From NCBI GenBank assembly GCA_012934845.2, contig WNNJ02003537.1, positions 124,001 through 188,000 on the forward strand: DNA of 64,000 bases, read 5' to 3'. Source of the stretch: Pomphorhynchus laevis. Taxonomy: Eukaryota; Acanthocephala; Palaeacanthocephala; Echinorhynchida; Pomphorhynchidae. A model generated the notes under the pieces. The model was not told the DNA's origin. It saw nothing but the letters and a program-made list of their open reading frames with translations, and ran no database searches. This document shows positions 28,101-35,060 of the stretch, piece after piece. The translations under genes and the position numbers were made by a program. Numbering within the stretch: position 1 is the first letter of the stretch; every line of letters starts with the position of its first letter.

Positions 28101-30231
28101 GCTAAGAGAATCCTCAGCAAATTAAGGCGTTAACTATAAATGTATAAATTAAAGCCTGTCAGTTTACTGTTGTAGTTTATGCCACAATATTTGTTATACA
28201 ATAATGAATCGTATTTTTAAAACTATCTCGAACTTGCAACAAAAAATACTATTTTATTAAACCAATTCATTAACAAATACAATATTTTCTTTTCGTTCAT
28301 ATTTGCAGACGCTTGCTATGGCACGGTTCTCGTCTAATGAACTTTGCTGGTATACTCGGACGAGGTTTGAAGATCGCTCCACCTGAGGCACCATCAACCG
28401 GCTACATGGTACTTTTATCAACAAACGTCTATGAACATTTTTATCTGTGATTTTTAGTTCGGTAAAGGTGTATATTTTGCCGACGTTTCGAGCAAAAGCG
28501 CTCAATACTGTTACGCTTGCAGTTCAAATTCGACTTGCTTTATGTTGCTGGCTGAGGTATCGTAAATTTTAAACTAATTTTTGAACTAATTTTAGTTTTA
28601 ATATTTTTTCGATGCAGGTTGTTGGGAACTAACTGCATTGTAAGCTAATCATTGCAGGCTTGTTGTTGCCCACAACCTGCATAATTAAACCTTATTTTAT
28701 TGTCCACTCATTTAATTATAGGTTTCGTTAGGCGAATCTCACCGTTTGTTATCATCCGAACATCGATTACCAAAATTGTTACCAAAAGGAAAACACAGCA
28801 CACATGGTGTTGGCAAATGGATACCGGCTGGCACAGATTATATGTAAATATAGCTTTACCTTTTAACAATCCATATTTTCAATAATTAATAGTACATTAC
28901 AATAATATAATTACATTAAATTATTATTACAAAATAATATACCAATATTTTAACAGCTTAAACAAACATTTAAAAGGCATTTTTGGCAAAACGTCAGAAA
29001 ATCCTGTTTTAACAGATTTTTGCCTTCAAATTTCAATAGATTATATATAATTAAATAAATATTAAAATGAATTATATTAAATATTATATTGCAAATGATA
29101 TTTTCTAATAGAAAAATTTATCAATATGCTCGTTGTAACGAGAGTTTGCAAGCCGTGACATATAGTAGCATAACAATACAATACAAAAGAAATATGTATG
29201 TATATCACGGGCATTTTAATCCTGAGTGACAGATTAAAGATAATATTAATTATAATATTATTAATAATATTATTAATAATATCATTAATTAATATTATTA
29301 ATTAATGATAATATTAATTAGTGACAGATTAGATAAGATTAATTCCAGATAATCCAAGGAAATTGGCAGCAAGTTTTGATATGTACTCTTTATACATATA
29401 CAGAGGGTTACCACGGGGTTTCTTTTTATAGAGCTCAAATTGAAGCTATTCACTTAGAAGACATTCCTTGGTCATCCTCAGAACATATCCTGACCATCTC
29501 AACTGACTTCTTGAAAGAGCAATTCGGTAAATAATTATTGGATCTGGATCAAAGAAAAGAAGAAATTATTTTTGATATTTCGCTAACTACTGTTAGCATC
29601 TTCAATAAATTACCTGTAATTTTACGTAATTAATCATAAATTACGTAATTTTCTGAAGGTGTTGACAAAAGTTAGCAAAATATCAAAAATAATTTCCTCT
29701 CTTCTTTGATCCAGTTTCCATAATTATTTATCAATAATGGATCATTATCAATTATTTCATAGCAATTATTCACGCGAGGGCCGAGCTCGGACAATTCATA
29801 CTACAAAGGAATTTTATCTCAATTGCATTTATCTAAAGAGTTGAACTAAAATAAAAGTAACTCGTACCTTTATTATCACATGACACACAGCTAGATGTGT
29901 TGCATCCCCCTTAAAGTTTTTATAATAACATATTATAATTTATCATTTTCCTTTTTTCTTAGTAGTTATGCGTACTCGTTGTGATAGTAGAAATATTTTG
30001 CTGACTTCACAGATCAATTAGCAAATATTGTTTTTTATTTTGACCAAATACAATGTCAATTTATTTGTATTTAGCCAAGGTTTACCAATTCCTAAAGGAC
30101 CTATTGTTCAACAAGGCAAGGATCTTCTGAAGGACGGCAAATTAGCAAGCCTTCAATTTAATGAATTCATCGTATACTCGACCAGTCAAATTCGATTACG
30201 ATATCTTGTAAAGCTTAAGATCAGTAATTAA
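6127..30231 (+). CDS. PARP2: Poly(ADP-ribose) polymerase 2-like protein, 17 coding exons, 656 aa
   Basis: A nuclear DNA-damage sensor that uses NAD+ to build ADP-ribose chains on proteins. Coding exons: 6127-6145, 6212-6268, 8101-8292, 8338-8538, 10121-10159, 15851-15963, 16023-16186, 17656-17767, 20716-20857, 22939-23077, 23125-23188, 26766-26897, 26944-27062, 28309-28408, 28458-28556, 28722-28843 and 30075-30231 (stop TAA at 30229). All junctions are GT-AG and keep phase, totalling 1971 nt. The architecture is a basic disordered N-terminus (about 1-170), WGR domain (about 175-290), helical regulatory domain (about 300-420) and ART catalytic domain (about 430-656). Human PARP2 is 583 aa, and the extra length is in the N-terminus. 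There are no N-terminal zinc fingers, which argues against PARP1. Nothing in it is broken, so it looks functional. The first two exons are the least certain part. Introns 2, 5, 7, 8, 11, 13 and 16 carry identified inserted DNA or repeats. Confidence 0.93.
7178..7375 (+). mobile_element. LINE 3' fragment, 198 bp (copy 2 of 2)
   Basis: By eye identical to 5591-5788. In this copy the open frame extends upstream to 7078 in unrelated AT-rich sequence. It lies in PARP2 intron 2, about 1.6 kb from copy 1 and in the same orientation. Identity with the first copy points to recent insertion of both, or a recent segmental duplication. Confidence 0.8.
7472..7828 (-). pseudogene. H2B: Histone H2B pseudogene
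   Basis: Read from the ATG at 7828, this gives MVPKVAAKK and a basic tail, then [12 protein letters not shown], a TAG stop (7708-7706) where H2B has Gln, then [18 protein letters not shown] and the rest of the histone fold to [12 protein letters not shown]. The match covers the whole H2B fold. The usual stop after the C-terminal SSK/TSK is missing and the frame runs on into AT-rich DNA. The gene is intronless, as replication-dependent H2B genes are. It lies antisense in PARP2 intron 2. The single internal stop and the lost 3' end make it a pseudogene, probably not very old. Confidence 0.9.
8539..10120 (+). other. PARP2: PARP2 intron 4, no recognised content
   Basis: AT-rich intron between exons 4 and 5. 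I see no gene, element end or strong repeat in it. A mildly GC-richer stretch at about 9060-9210 is not coding in any frame that I can recognise. Confidence 0.6.
10231..10549. repeat. Direct repeat of about 55 bp
   Basis: The sequence starting TTCACTGAGAACGCTTTTCT occurs at about 10231-10288 and again at about 10493-10549, with almost no difference. A shorter piece (TTCACTGAGAACG) recurs between them near 10289. It lies in PARP2 intron 5 just upstream of the LTR element. No gene is associated. Confidence 0.8.
10706..10897 (+). repeat. 5' LTR of the Ty3/gypsy element
   Basis: 192 bp, starting TG and ending CA with short inverted ends (TGTTGTG / CACAACA). A TATA-like TATATA is at about 10797. 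The start codon of the element's reading frame (10880) lies inside the LTR, 18 bases before its end. Confidence 0.95.
10880..15034 (+). CDS. Gag-Pol polyprotein of the Ty3/gypsy element (1384 aa)
   Basis: Domains in order: a Gag-like region (about 1-270), a CCHC zinc knuckle ([13 protein letters not shown] at about 288), an aspartic protease with DTG at about 357, a reverse transcriptase with YLDD at about 649, an RNase H beginning near 795, and an integrase with an HHCC zinc region from about 1019 and the D-D-35-E triad at about 1083, 1137 and 1173. The C-terminal tail is basic. Gag and Pol share one frame. The first residues (MSENTT) are encoded by the LTR itself. It is a mobile-element protein, not a host gene. 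Confidence 0.95.
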   Translation: MSENTTIGDEGGSKFSSNDIMKIVWEQQRTLTKLMESLQNRENPNKDCNIPAFQHFNADHDKWIDYGIQLKNFLGMHRVDSQMRQKQFLLSSCGQEIFRLVGQLIPSFEKEDITFEMIIKELDRHFKKPMHIVAARFEFTQCRQKANQSHKDWIAEARGLASKCSFFDQSIQTEQQAIDDRLRDLVIAYTPIEEIRMSLLRLDNPTLDDVIRIASNWEMTQATKHLLATETSSNYANDSKKDVEISHVNKLSAGRRSQWNKNSMPRCTRCNGSNHVNEQQCWAKNVKCHRCGKIGHIRRCCKVALQNIHQLISDENGDNKAVELAFLEIQNVCRRDHILGPTLEVRINGVQVEMEFDTGAMLSVISQKTWSSCGSPELRAGRWLRSFGGGLIKSIGQCQVTVELDNVAKLLNVEVVYETEKSLFGQPWIEAFNMSLPRQVRSRPRAINQLNLNQQGASDLNHMLLRFKELFNEDLGNIKDLEIKLQVDPSAIARCIPARRVPLPLKPKIEEELKRLLSNGTLEQVDSNCNYIEWASPIVSVLKKDNSIRLCADFKATINPYLNCDCFELPTFEEILSKIAGGTLYSVLDLKDAYSQMKVHQDSRKYLTISTPFGYYQYRRLPFGLSIAPILFQRYMNQLLGTIPGVAVYLDDVVVAGETRSEHIDRLRSVMTRLLNAGIRVKREKCLFLQEQVKFLGHVLDKGMVKVDPEKVDTIQNICPPSNPKELRTFLGTIGFLERFIPHLRSQCADLYSLTGVRANWNWTDRHQSQFELVKQSMLKPKILIPYDGKSNLKLYCDACERGLGAVLLQETKNNRYLPIAYASRKLSSAEINYSQIDREALALIFGVNKFRYFLLGRKFVLITDHKPLKYIFGNQRNLPKIANQRLVRWALLLSQFDYELECIPGKDNIIADVLSRFPCQGLDCAETSGTNDICVNLLCEDTPLLSATAIREATKQDLILKKVTQYVSIGWPNKVTDSNIHYYSTRRNELSFENGILLLGARVLIPTSLRETVLRALHAGHPGIVAMKSLSRYYVWWPGLDADIERSVQNCNDCQRFRNNEPNHPLHNWPVPSDIWTRIHVDFAGPSQQEYYFVVQCALSKWPEVIKMQCTSAHSTIKVLREIFARNGVPEELVSDNGPPFQSSEFANFLQSNGVKHVRVSPYHPRSNGLAERFIQVLKNKVIRPYNIHDRPKRLQQFLLSYRNTPHSATGKPPSIVFTGHRLTTLFDRLKPNLRSTLEGYQANNKIHFDKKSKPREFYSGEKVWYRQKSNEPWSAGEIEKRSNWTSYVVSNADQNYRLHADMLRKGEGIENREITNDADNDQEKMNSTLSQRIEITSDQSPLTITNSADEKNLEHDNCHRQLPRRSERVRKVPVRYGWNVAY
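10900..10917 (+). promoter_or_regulatory. Probable tRNA primer-binding site
   Basis: TGGCGACGAGGGTGG begins two bases after the 5' LTR, in the expected place and with the usual TGG start that pairs with a tRNA CCA end. Which tRNA is used is not clear to me. The site also codes for protein, because the frame starts upstream. Confidence 0.7.
15051..15063 (+). promoter_or_regulatory. Polypurine tract
   Basis: The purine run GGGGAAGAGGAA directly abuts the 3' LTR, where plus-strand DNA synthesis is primed in LTR elements. Confidence 0.85.
15064..15255 (+). repeat. 3' LTR of the Ty3/gypsy element
   Basis: Identical by eye to the 5' LTR over 192 bp and followed at once by the second GTTAA target copy. 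Like the 5' LTR it carries an ATG near its end, so it could in principle start translation of downstream intron sequence, but only a short frame follows. Confidence 0.95.
15851..17767 (+). CDS. PARP2: PARP2 exons 6-8: WGR domain
   Basis: Exons 15851-15963, 16023-16186 and 17656-17767 encode residues 170-299. The WGR signature [12 protein letters not shown] lies at about residues 232-243 (WGR at 235-237). It is preceded by the family motif [20 protein letters not shown] and followed by [13 protein letters not shown], both close to PARP2 of other animals. In the family this domain contacts the broken DNA end and relays activation to the catalytic domain. The acceptor of exon 8 is duplicated upstream (see 17501-17664). 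Confidence 0.93.
17145..17462. repeat. Degenerate minisatellite, unit about 20-23 bp
   Basis: Roughly a dozen degenerate copies of a unit like ATTGGTTTTGAAATTCGGCT run head to tail. Copies differ by substitutions and small indels, so the array is old. It lies in PARP2 intron 7, just before the duplicated splice acceptor. Confidence 0.85.
17501..17664 (+). repeat. 85-bp tandem duplication carrying the exon 8 splice acceptor of PARP2
   Basis: A unit beginning CTTTATATTTTTTATTTATA occurs at 17501-17585 and again from 17586, with no difference that I can see. It includes the polypyrimidine region, the AG acceptor and the first bases of exon 8 (TTTAAACGGAAAA). The gene therefore has two identical acceptors 85 bp apart. 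Only the downstream one leads directly into exon 8 in frame. Use of the upstream one would add 85 nt and shift the frame. Confidence 0.9.
17768..18790 (+). other. PARP2: PARP2 intron 8, 5' part, no gene seen
   Basis: AT-rich intron sequence. A 36-bp stretch near 18634-18669 is shared with 55908-55943 in an intron of eIF3i. Nothing else is recognised. Confidence 0.5.
18796..20310 (-). mobile_element. Penelope-like element remnant: N-terminal region and start of RT
   Basis: On the minus strand, 19980-19494 stays open and encodes [17 protein letters not shown], then [33 protein letters not shown] and KGYKYR. This is the conserved block with a CxC pair found ahead of the reverse transcriptase in many Penelope-like proteins. 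Farther on, 19130-18796 matches the RT start in the copy at 57960-57660 ([13 protein letters not shown], then FLE near the TKG motif) but is frame-broken. Sequence above 19980 is also broken. It lies antisense in PARP2 intron 8. Family assignment is by motif recognition. Confidence 0.72.
20716..23188 (+). CDS. PARP2: PARP2 exons 9-11: helical regulatory domain
   Basis: Exons 20716-20857, 22939-23077 and 23125-23188 encode about residues 300-414. They include the family motif [18 protein letters not shown] at the join of exons 9 and 10. This autoinhibitory helical bundle unfolds when the WGR domain binds damaged DNA. Exon 11 is only 64 nt and is needed to restore phase between exons 10 and 12, which supports it as real. 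Confidence 0.9.
20858..22938 (+). other. PARP2: PARP2 intron 9: AT-rich, one strong hairpin
   Basis: No gene or recognisable element. It holds a hairpin at 21855-21894 and a very AT-rich, TA-repeat-like stretch at about 22315-22440. Confidence 0.5.
21855..21894. repeat. 17-bp perfect hairpin with a 6-base loop
   Basis: CACTGATCAATAGTCAG at 21855-21871 is the reverse complement of 21878-21894, with TGTGAA between. It is intronic, with no further element structure visible around it. Confidence 0.85.
23725..25260 (-). mobile_element. RTE-like LINE remnant, RT C-terminal part
   Basis: Minus-strand frames give a reverse transcriptase C-terminus in order. [20 protein letters not shown] (about 24500-24430) corresponds to the box after YADD, though the box itself reads VDD. 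Then come [21 protein letters not shown] (about 24310), [20 protein letters not shown] (about 24140) and [13 protein letters not shown] (about 23810). The words YLGF, YGVECWP and GRW fit the RTE clade. Frames break several times and the 5' half is barely readable. It lies antisense in PARP2 intron 11. The clade assignment is an inference. Confidence 0.75.
26506..26660. repeat. Dispersed repeat piece plus imperfect hairpin
   Basis: ACATTCGTTGCCATGTAATCTG and the following bases match the repeat near 3950-3995. After it, CAGTGACCCTTTTC and GAAAATGGTCACTG form an imperfect hairpin at about 26608-26638. It is intronic (PARP2 intron 11). A repeat end is likely, but the family is unknown. Confidence 0.6.
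26766..30231 (+). CDS. PARP2: PARP2 exons 12-17: ADP-ribosyltransferase catalytic domain
   Basis: Exons 26766-26897, 26944-27062, 28309-28408, 28458-28556, 28722-28843 and 30075-30231 encode residues 415-656. The H-Y-E triad is complete: His503 in LLWHGSR, Tyr548 in [10 protein letters not shown] and Glu635 in LQFNEFIVY. The PARP signature [14 protein letters not shown] and the donor-site stretch [11 protein letters not shown] are also intact. The glutamate predicts chain elongation, not only mono-ADP-ribosylation. The protein ends LVKLKISN with no C-terminal extension. Confidence 0.95.
27596..28036. mobile_element. Foldback (MITE-like) element with arms of about 100 bp
   Basis: 27596-27698 is nearly the reverse complement of 27935-28036. 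The shared core includes GCATTAAAGTAGCGTG and GTTGGCGTATAGATAG. About 235 bp of unique sequence separates the arms. No coding potential is seen. The outer end (GAATAAAATAG then CAT AAAATTTC) recurs at about 53222-53250, which suggests a family with several copies. It lies in PARP2 intron 13. Confidence 0.85.
29528..29730. mobile_element. MITE, copy 1 (TAAATAATTATTGGATC ends)
   Basis: A non-coding inverted repeat. The left part (GGATCTGGATCAAAG, then TTTTTGATATTTCGCTAA) is mirrored by the right part (TTAGCAAAATATCAAAAAT, then CTTTGATCCAG). A close second copy lies at 40518-40683. Similarity between the copies continues about 25 bp past the right end. It sits in PARP2 intron 16. Confidence 0.85.
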
Positions 30232-32484
30232 TAGTCTATATATGAATTGATATAAACTGTATGTTTCATATAAAAATCTTTGTTTGATGAATTATTTTTT
30301 TTAATTTTGAGAAAACTAAATCTTATTATGAAAAACTAAAACTTATTCAATCCGCTTTTATTTTGTCAAATATTCAAAGTTCTAAAATTCAAAAATTCTA
30401 ATGTCAAATTATTCAAATTTATAAATTAGAATTTTCGTCAGAATTTATATTTTAGAATATAAAATATAAATTTAAAATTTATGCTTTTAAGCAATTTAAA
30501 CCTCTTTTCTATTTAAATCTGTTCAATACCAGGGCAAATAATCATAATCAGCGTATTGGGACTTTTTCCTAACTTCCTTCTTCATTGAGATTCGATTTTA
30601 TCGTCTAAAAAATAAATGGCAGCGAGCTTTGTGGGTATTTTAAAGCGATATAAACTTTAAATTAACAAAACATCTGATCACGATGCATTGAGTAATCCTG
30701 CTTTATAAAATATAACATTTATTGTAAAACGCATTTTTCAGATAAAATGCGTTTTCCTGATGTGAAGATGAAGCTGCTGGCGTCATTTGAAGTTACGCCA
30801 AAATTTTAATGTTTCAAATTACGCAAATAATGAATACATAATGAATTACGCCATCAATTTGTTTCTTTTGAACTTTAGAACTTAAATTAGTTACTTTATA
30901 TATGTAGTTTGGTCTGATTTGAAAATTATTTTGTGAATTAAATTAAAAATAATTTAAAATACAATAATTTGAAAATTATTTTATTGTTTTAAATAAAAAA
31001 TATTACAAACGTAAAATTATTGTTTCAGCGATAAGAGTCAATAAATCATTTTTCTATTTTTCATATTTTGACATCAGGAACATCTTTAATAGTCAAAAAT
31101 AACGAGAATTAGAGAACAATTAAATTTTGAAGTAAACAATTAGTTTACTTCAAATAAGTAGCGCGTATCTTATCGCCATTATCAGTACATCCATAACAAT
31201 CAAATTTTACAATCAAATGCTTTTCCAATAGGTAGCGGCTAATTTCCCATGTCTTTGTTGAGTTTCGGAAATCGAGTATTTAAGCTATAATATGTCGACT
31301 CACATATGATAGAACTAATTTGATAATATGATGATTTGATCAACGATATATTATATCAATTATTATTTTACACAGACAAAAATAATATTTTGATATTATT
31401 ATTAATATTTTATATATTTTGATATTTTTATATCAAAATAAAACGAAAAACTATTGGTTCAATGAATGATCGACAAGGTTAAAGAATATGGATGAACTGT
31501 GCATTCTGTAGCTTTTGAAAATATACTATATTATCAATCTTAAATTTATTTTTTCGTTTATATTTTACTAATTTTAATTTTGATTAATGGAATCTGCAAA
31601 GTCAACTAATTTATTACTAAAAATTTGGTATAATTTTACAATTATATGACAAGAGACTCTGTACTTGAATTAAAATGGTCGTCTTCGTCAATTATAATAT
31701 ACAATGGGCACTTCTAGTCACCAGTGTTTGTCCAGAATAAATGGCGAAATCCTTGCACTACCAAACTCAAATAGAGAAAACGCTTGATGATGTTTGATGC
31801 TGTATTGAAATGCATATTTTCTTTCTGAGTACGTTACATGGACAAGTGCACACAACGATTTTGATTCCAGCATCAATGAACAAACTGACAAGAAACCACT
31901 TTATTTATGTGATTCATTTTTTCTTTTTTGAGTTAATTTCTGAAGATACTAGTAGTTACTAGCGAAATATCAAAATAATTTTTGTTGTCGTTCAACTTTA
32001 CCTGATTGTTCCTGAATATTTTAAAATTTATTTATTTCATTAAATAAATAAATTCCTGATAGTTCCTGAAAAAAAAATAAAAAAATAAGTATTCTATTAA
32101 TTCTATTTTATCAATTTGTTGACTTTCAATTATACATGATCGTTCCTGAATATTTAAAATGCAGGTCAGGATGAATATATTTCTAAAATATTTAGTTGCT
32201 GAAATGTGTAGCGTTCAACTGTGGAATTCAATAATTTTCAATTCTCAATTTCCAATTACATAACGTCAGCAAATATGTTTCGATTACTTTATTCTTTTAA
32301 ACAGATCAGATAAACGAGTCTACATATTTTATAATATATTTTTAATTATTAATATTTATTAATATTTCATTCTTTTGTATTTTTTCATTTATGTGTTTCC
32401 AATTTCTGAAGATGCTAGTAGTTACTAGCGAAATATCAAAATAATTTAGTTGACTTACAATTTTATACCTGATCGTTCTTGAAT
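30232..32484. other. AT-rich intergenic DNA with two MITE-like scraps
   Basis: Downstream of PARP2. There is no gene. At about 31930-32030 and 32395-32485 two related stretches of about 80 bp carry CTAGTAGTTACTAGCGAAAT and the same flanks (CTGATTGTTCCTGAATA-like). They contain the motif AGCGAAATATCAAAA that is also found in the MITEs at 29528 and 40518. Confidence 0.6.
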
Positions 32485-32489
32485 TTAAA

Positions 32490-33022
32490 TTTCTGTATTA
32501 ATATTTATGTATTTAATATCTGTATTCAAATTTAAATACAGATAAAGGATGGATATATGACTAAAGCCAATATCTTTACATATTGTTGCAATTCTTAAAA
32601 TTTCATTATTTAATGTATTATATTTTATATTATATGGTATGCATGAATGCTCATGCAAAAATATGTTTCTTGTAAATTTAAATATGTCATCTTTACGATA
32701 TAAATTAATAGTTGTTTTAGTTAATGTTAATTTAATGTTCATATCTAGATATACACCTTTATCATTAATATTGGTTTTGTTAAGAATAACGCTTTCTGGA
32801 TAAATTTGTTCGAATATTGAATAAAACTTGTAAGAGTTAAATACACATATATCATCAATATATCGAAACATATATTTCATTTATTTATATAGTTTAGATT
32901 AAGTTTTTTCACAGTTATGAACAAATCCATAATATATAAAGCTTAAAAAGTCAGCTTTAATTGGACTACTATTACCTCCGATCGAAAAATTTTATATTTT
33001 TCCAAATATAGATGTCCCTACT
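32490..33022 (-). mobile_element. Penelope-like element, RT palm and C-terminal part (outer element of a nested stack)
   Basis: Minus strand. MKYMFRYIDDICVFNSYKFY (YIDD catalytic box) at about 32880-32820 is followed by [20 protein letters not shown] and [19 protein letters not shown]. The same frame continues to about 32560. At 33022 the match stops and LINE C begins. The element resumes at about 34644-34716, 34851-35060 and 37758-37800, each time after a LINE insertion. It is a dead copy. Confidence 0.85.
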
Positions 33023-34643
33023 ACTATTTCATCATCGCACTGTCTCACCTCCCGGATTTCTTTTATCTTCTCCCTGTATCACCTGACGAAGTCTCACCTG
33101 TCATCATATCCTTGTCCAACAACACAACCTTCTTATTCCTTGCCTACCCCCATACTTAAATCCATATGCTCATCGATTTTCCCTTTCCTTACTATCTTGT
33201 TCAACTCGTCCATCCGCAGTCGTATATTCCCTTCACACTAGAAATTCGCCATCGTTTGACCACTCTTTATGAAACAATCGCTCGACCGCTATCTTCCCTC
33301 TAGATATCGCTCCATTTCACTCCTCCCTACTCATTCTGAGCTCTTAGAACGCCTCATCTTAATAGAGAACAAAAGTTTCTCTCTTCATCCAATATGTACC
33401 TTCCTGTCCAATCCGCTTTAAGCTCTAATAACTACAAAGAAATAGCATGTATGAAAGTTTAAAACGACCTACTCAATTCTCGTGACAAGGCCATAGATAG
33501 TGCCCTCATCTTCCTCGACCTCTCTACCGCCTTCGACATCGTCGATCATTTTATCCTCCTTTCTCGTCTTCGTTATGATTACGGCTTTTATTCCTCCTCC
33601 GTAGCACGGCTTGCCTAATATACATCCGACCGTTCCCTTTCACGCCTGTTCTAATTCATCATCATTTCCTCATATCCCTATTTTCTGCAGGGTCGTACAA
33701 GGTTCAGTCCTTGGGTTTCTGATTTTCTCTCTTCTGCTCGACGATCTCTCTCCGTTTATTAAACCTTACTCTTTTACCGTCATGCAAAACGCAGATGATA
33801 TCATCATCTATGCTCATGCACCCGTTCATCGCATGCACGATATCGCAATTTATGCTTCCAACTGTCTTTATTCTGTATACAAACGTCTCTTCCATCTTCA
33901 TCTCGTTCTAAACCCCGACAACTTTGAAATAATGTGGATCCTCCCCCTCAACATAGCATATCTCCTGCCCCTGTATCTTTTGCCTCATCAATCATCCCCA
34001 TAGTCCACAATCTCACTTTCTTAGGATTCCATTTCGATGATCACATTTCCCTTAAACCCTTCGTCCGTGACAAGTTCCGCTCGTCTAACTCAATTCTCCG
34101 TGACATCCGCCGTATCCGCCCCCTTATCGACTTCCGTTCTTATATGTCTCTTCTTTCATCGCGTCTTTTCCATAAAATCGATTACTACCTCAGCCTTTCG
34201 CCAATTCTCCAAAATTCATCATCCTACAACTACAACGCATCAACAACTCCGCCGTTCAAGTGCTCCTACGTTTCCGTCGCTTCGATCACGCATCCACATA
34301 TCTTGCCCAACTCTCCTGGCCCAGCATCCACATATGCATACAACTCCGCCTTCTCGTAACTTTTCGTCTCATCGCTGTCGGCTCCCCATCGTTCATCAAC
34401 CTTCATATTTTAGACGACACTCATTCCACCTCTCTATCACTGCGTTCCCGTCATTCCCTTGTATTCTACGTTCCCAATTACTCTAACAATTACGGTCTCC
34501 GATCCTTTCTCGTCGCCGTTCCTCTCGCCTGGAATCAGCTCCCTCTCGACGTTTGCCGCGCTCTCTCCTTTATCACATTCAAATACCTCCTTCGCTCCCA
34601 TCTCGACAGATGATTTAGATTTTGTTTTTCTTTTTCGTGGTCA
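33023..34643 (+). mobile_element. LINE family C, inserted in the Penelope element
   Basis: Plus-strand reverse transcriptase C-terminal half. LIFLDLSTAFDIVDHFILL is at about 33508-33562, a box reading NADDIIIYAHAPVHR at about 33789-33833, LTFLGFHFDDHISLKPFVR at about 34012-34068, and the terminal motif NYGLRSFLVAVPLAWNQLPLD at about 34489-34551. Several frameshifts and stops make it dead. It is C-rich on the + strand, unlike its surroundings. Compared with the Penelope copy at 57370-57500, roughly 90 bp of target are missing at the insertion point. CR1/L2-like by motif style. Confidence 0.82.
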
Positions 34644-34716
34644 TGTTTTGTTAGATACGCGTTATAGTTATTATAACATATATATGTATATCCTTTTCCG
34701 AATATAAGATTAATTT

Positions 34717-34850
34717 ATTTTTCTAGTGCTTCAAGGATGTTCTCTCTAAAATCAGCCAATTCCTCATTAGATTAAAAGACCAGTTATCCCTATCCATCTT
34801 CTTTCACAATCCATCAAAATCGTAGGTAGTGACCTTGAAGGTCACCGGAG
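34717..34850 (+). mobile_element. Short LINE family B fragment with a 9-bp target duplication
   Basis: It contains a stretch (TTAGATTAAAAGACCAGTT and following) that resembles 37110-37180 in LINE B. It is flanked by GATTAATTT at 34708-34716 and 34851-34859, and the Penelope sequence continues on both sides. The fragment is non-coding as it stands. Confidence 0.65.
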
Positions 34851-35060
34851 GATTAATTTTACTAACGCTTCATTTATATCTGCTAAATCTAGATTTGTGT
34901 AAAGCGTACTAAAATCGTACGTGTTTATATTCTGAAAATTTATTCCTTTTGTCTGTTCTAAAAATTCTTTTGTAGAATTAATACTGAAATAGTGTTTTAT
35001 ACCAGTATTAATTTTGATTAATTTACAATATTTCTTAAAGTGTGCTTTAATTATTAAGTC
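34851..35060 (-). mobile_element. Penelope-like element, RT N-terminal part (continuation)
   Basis: Minus-strand frame with [40 protein letters not shown] and LYTNLDLADINEALVKL. It matches the copies at 57560-57750 and 47500-47620. It ends abruptly at the LINE B insertion at 35061 and is picked up again beyond 37757. Confidence 0.85.

Noticed and set aside
34037-34486. Long S/P/H-rich plus-strand frames in LINE C
   Set aside because: They are alternative frames of a C-rich RT region. Only the frames with LGFHFDDHISLKP and the terminal WNQLP motif match a known protein.
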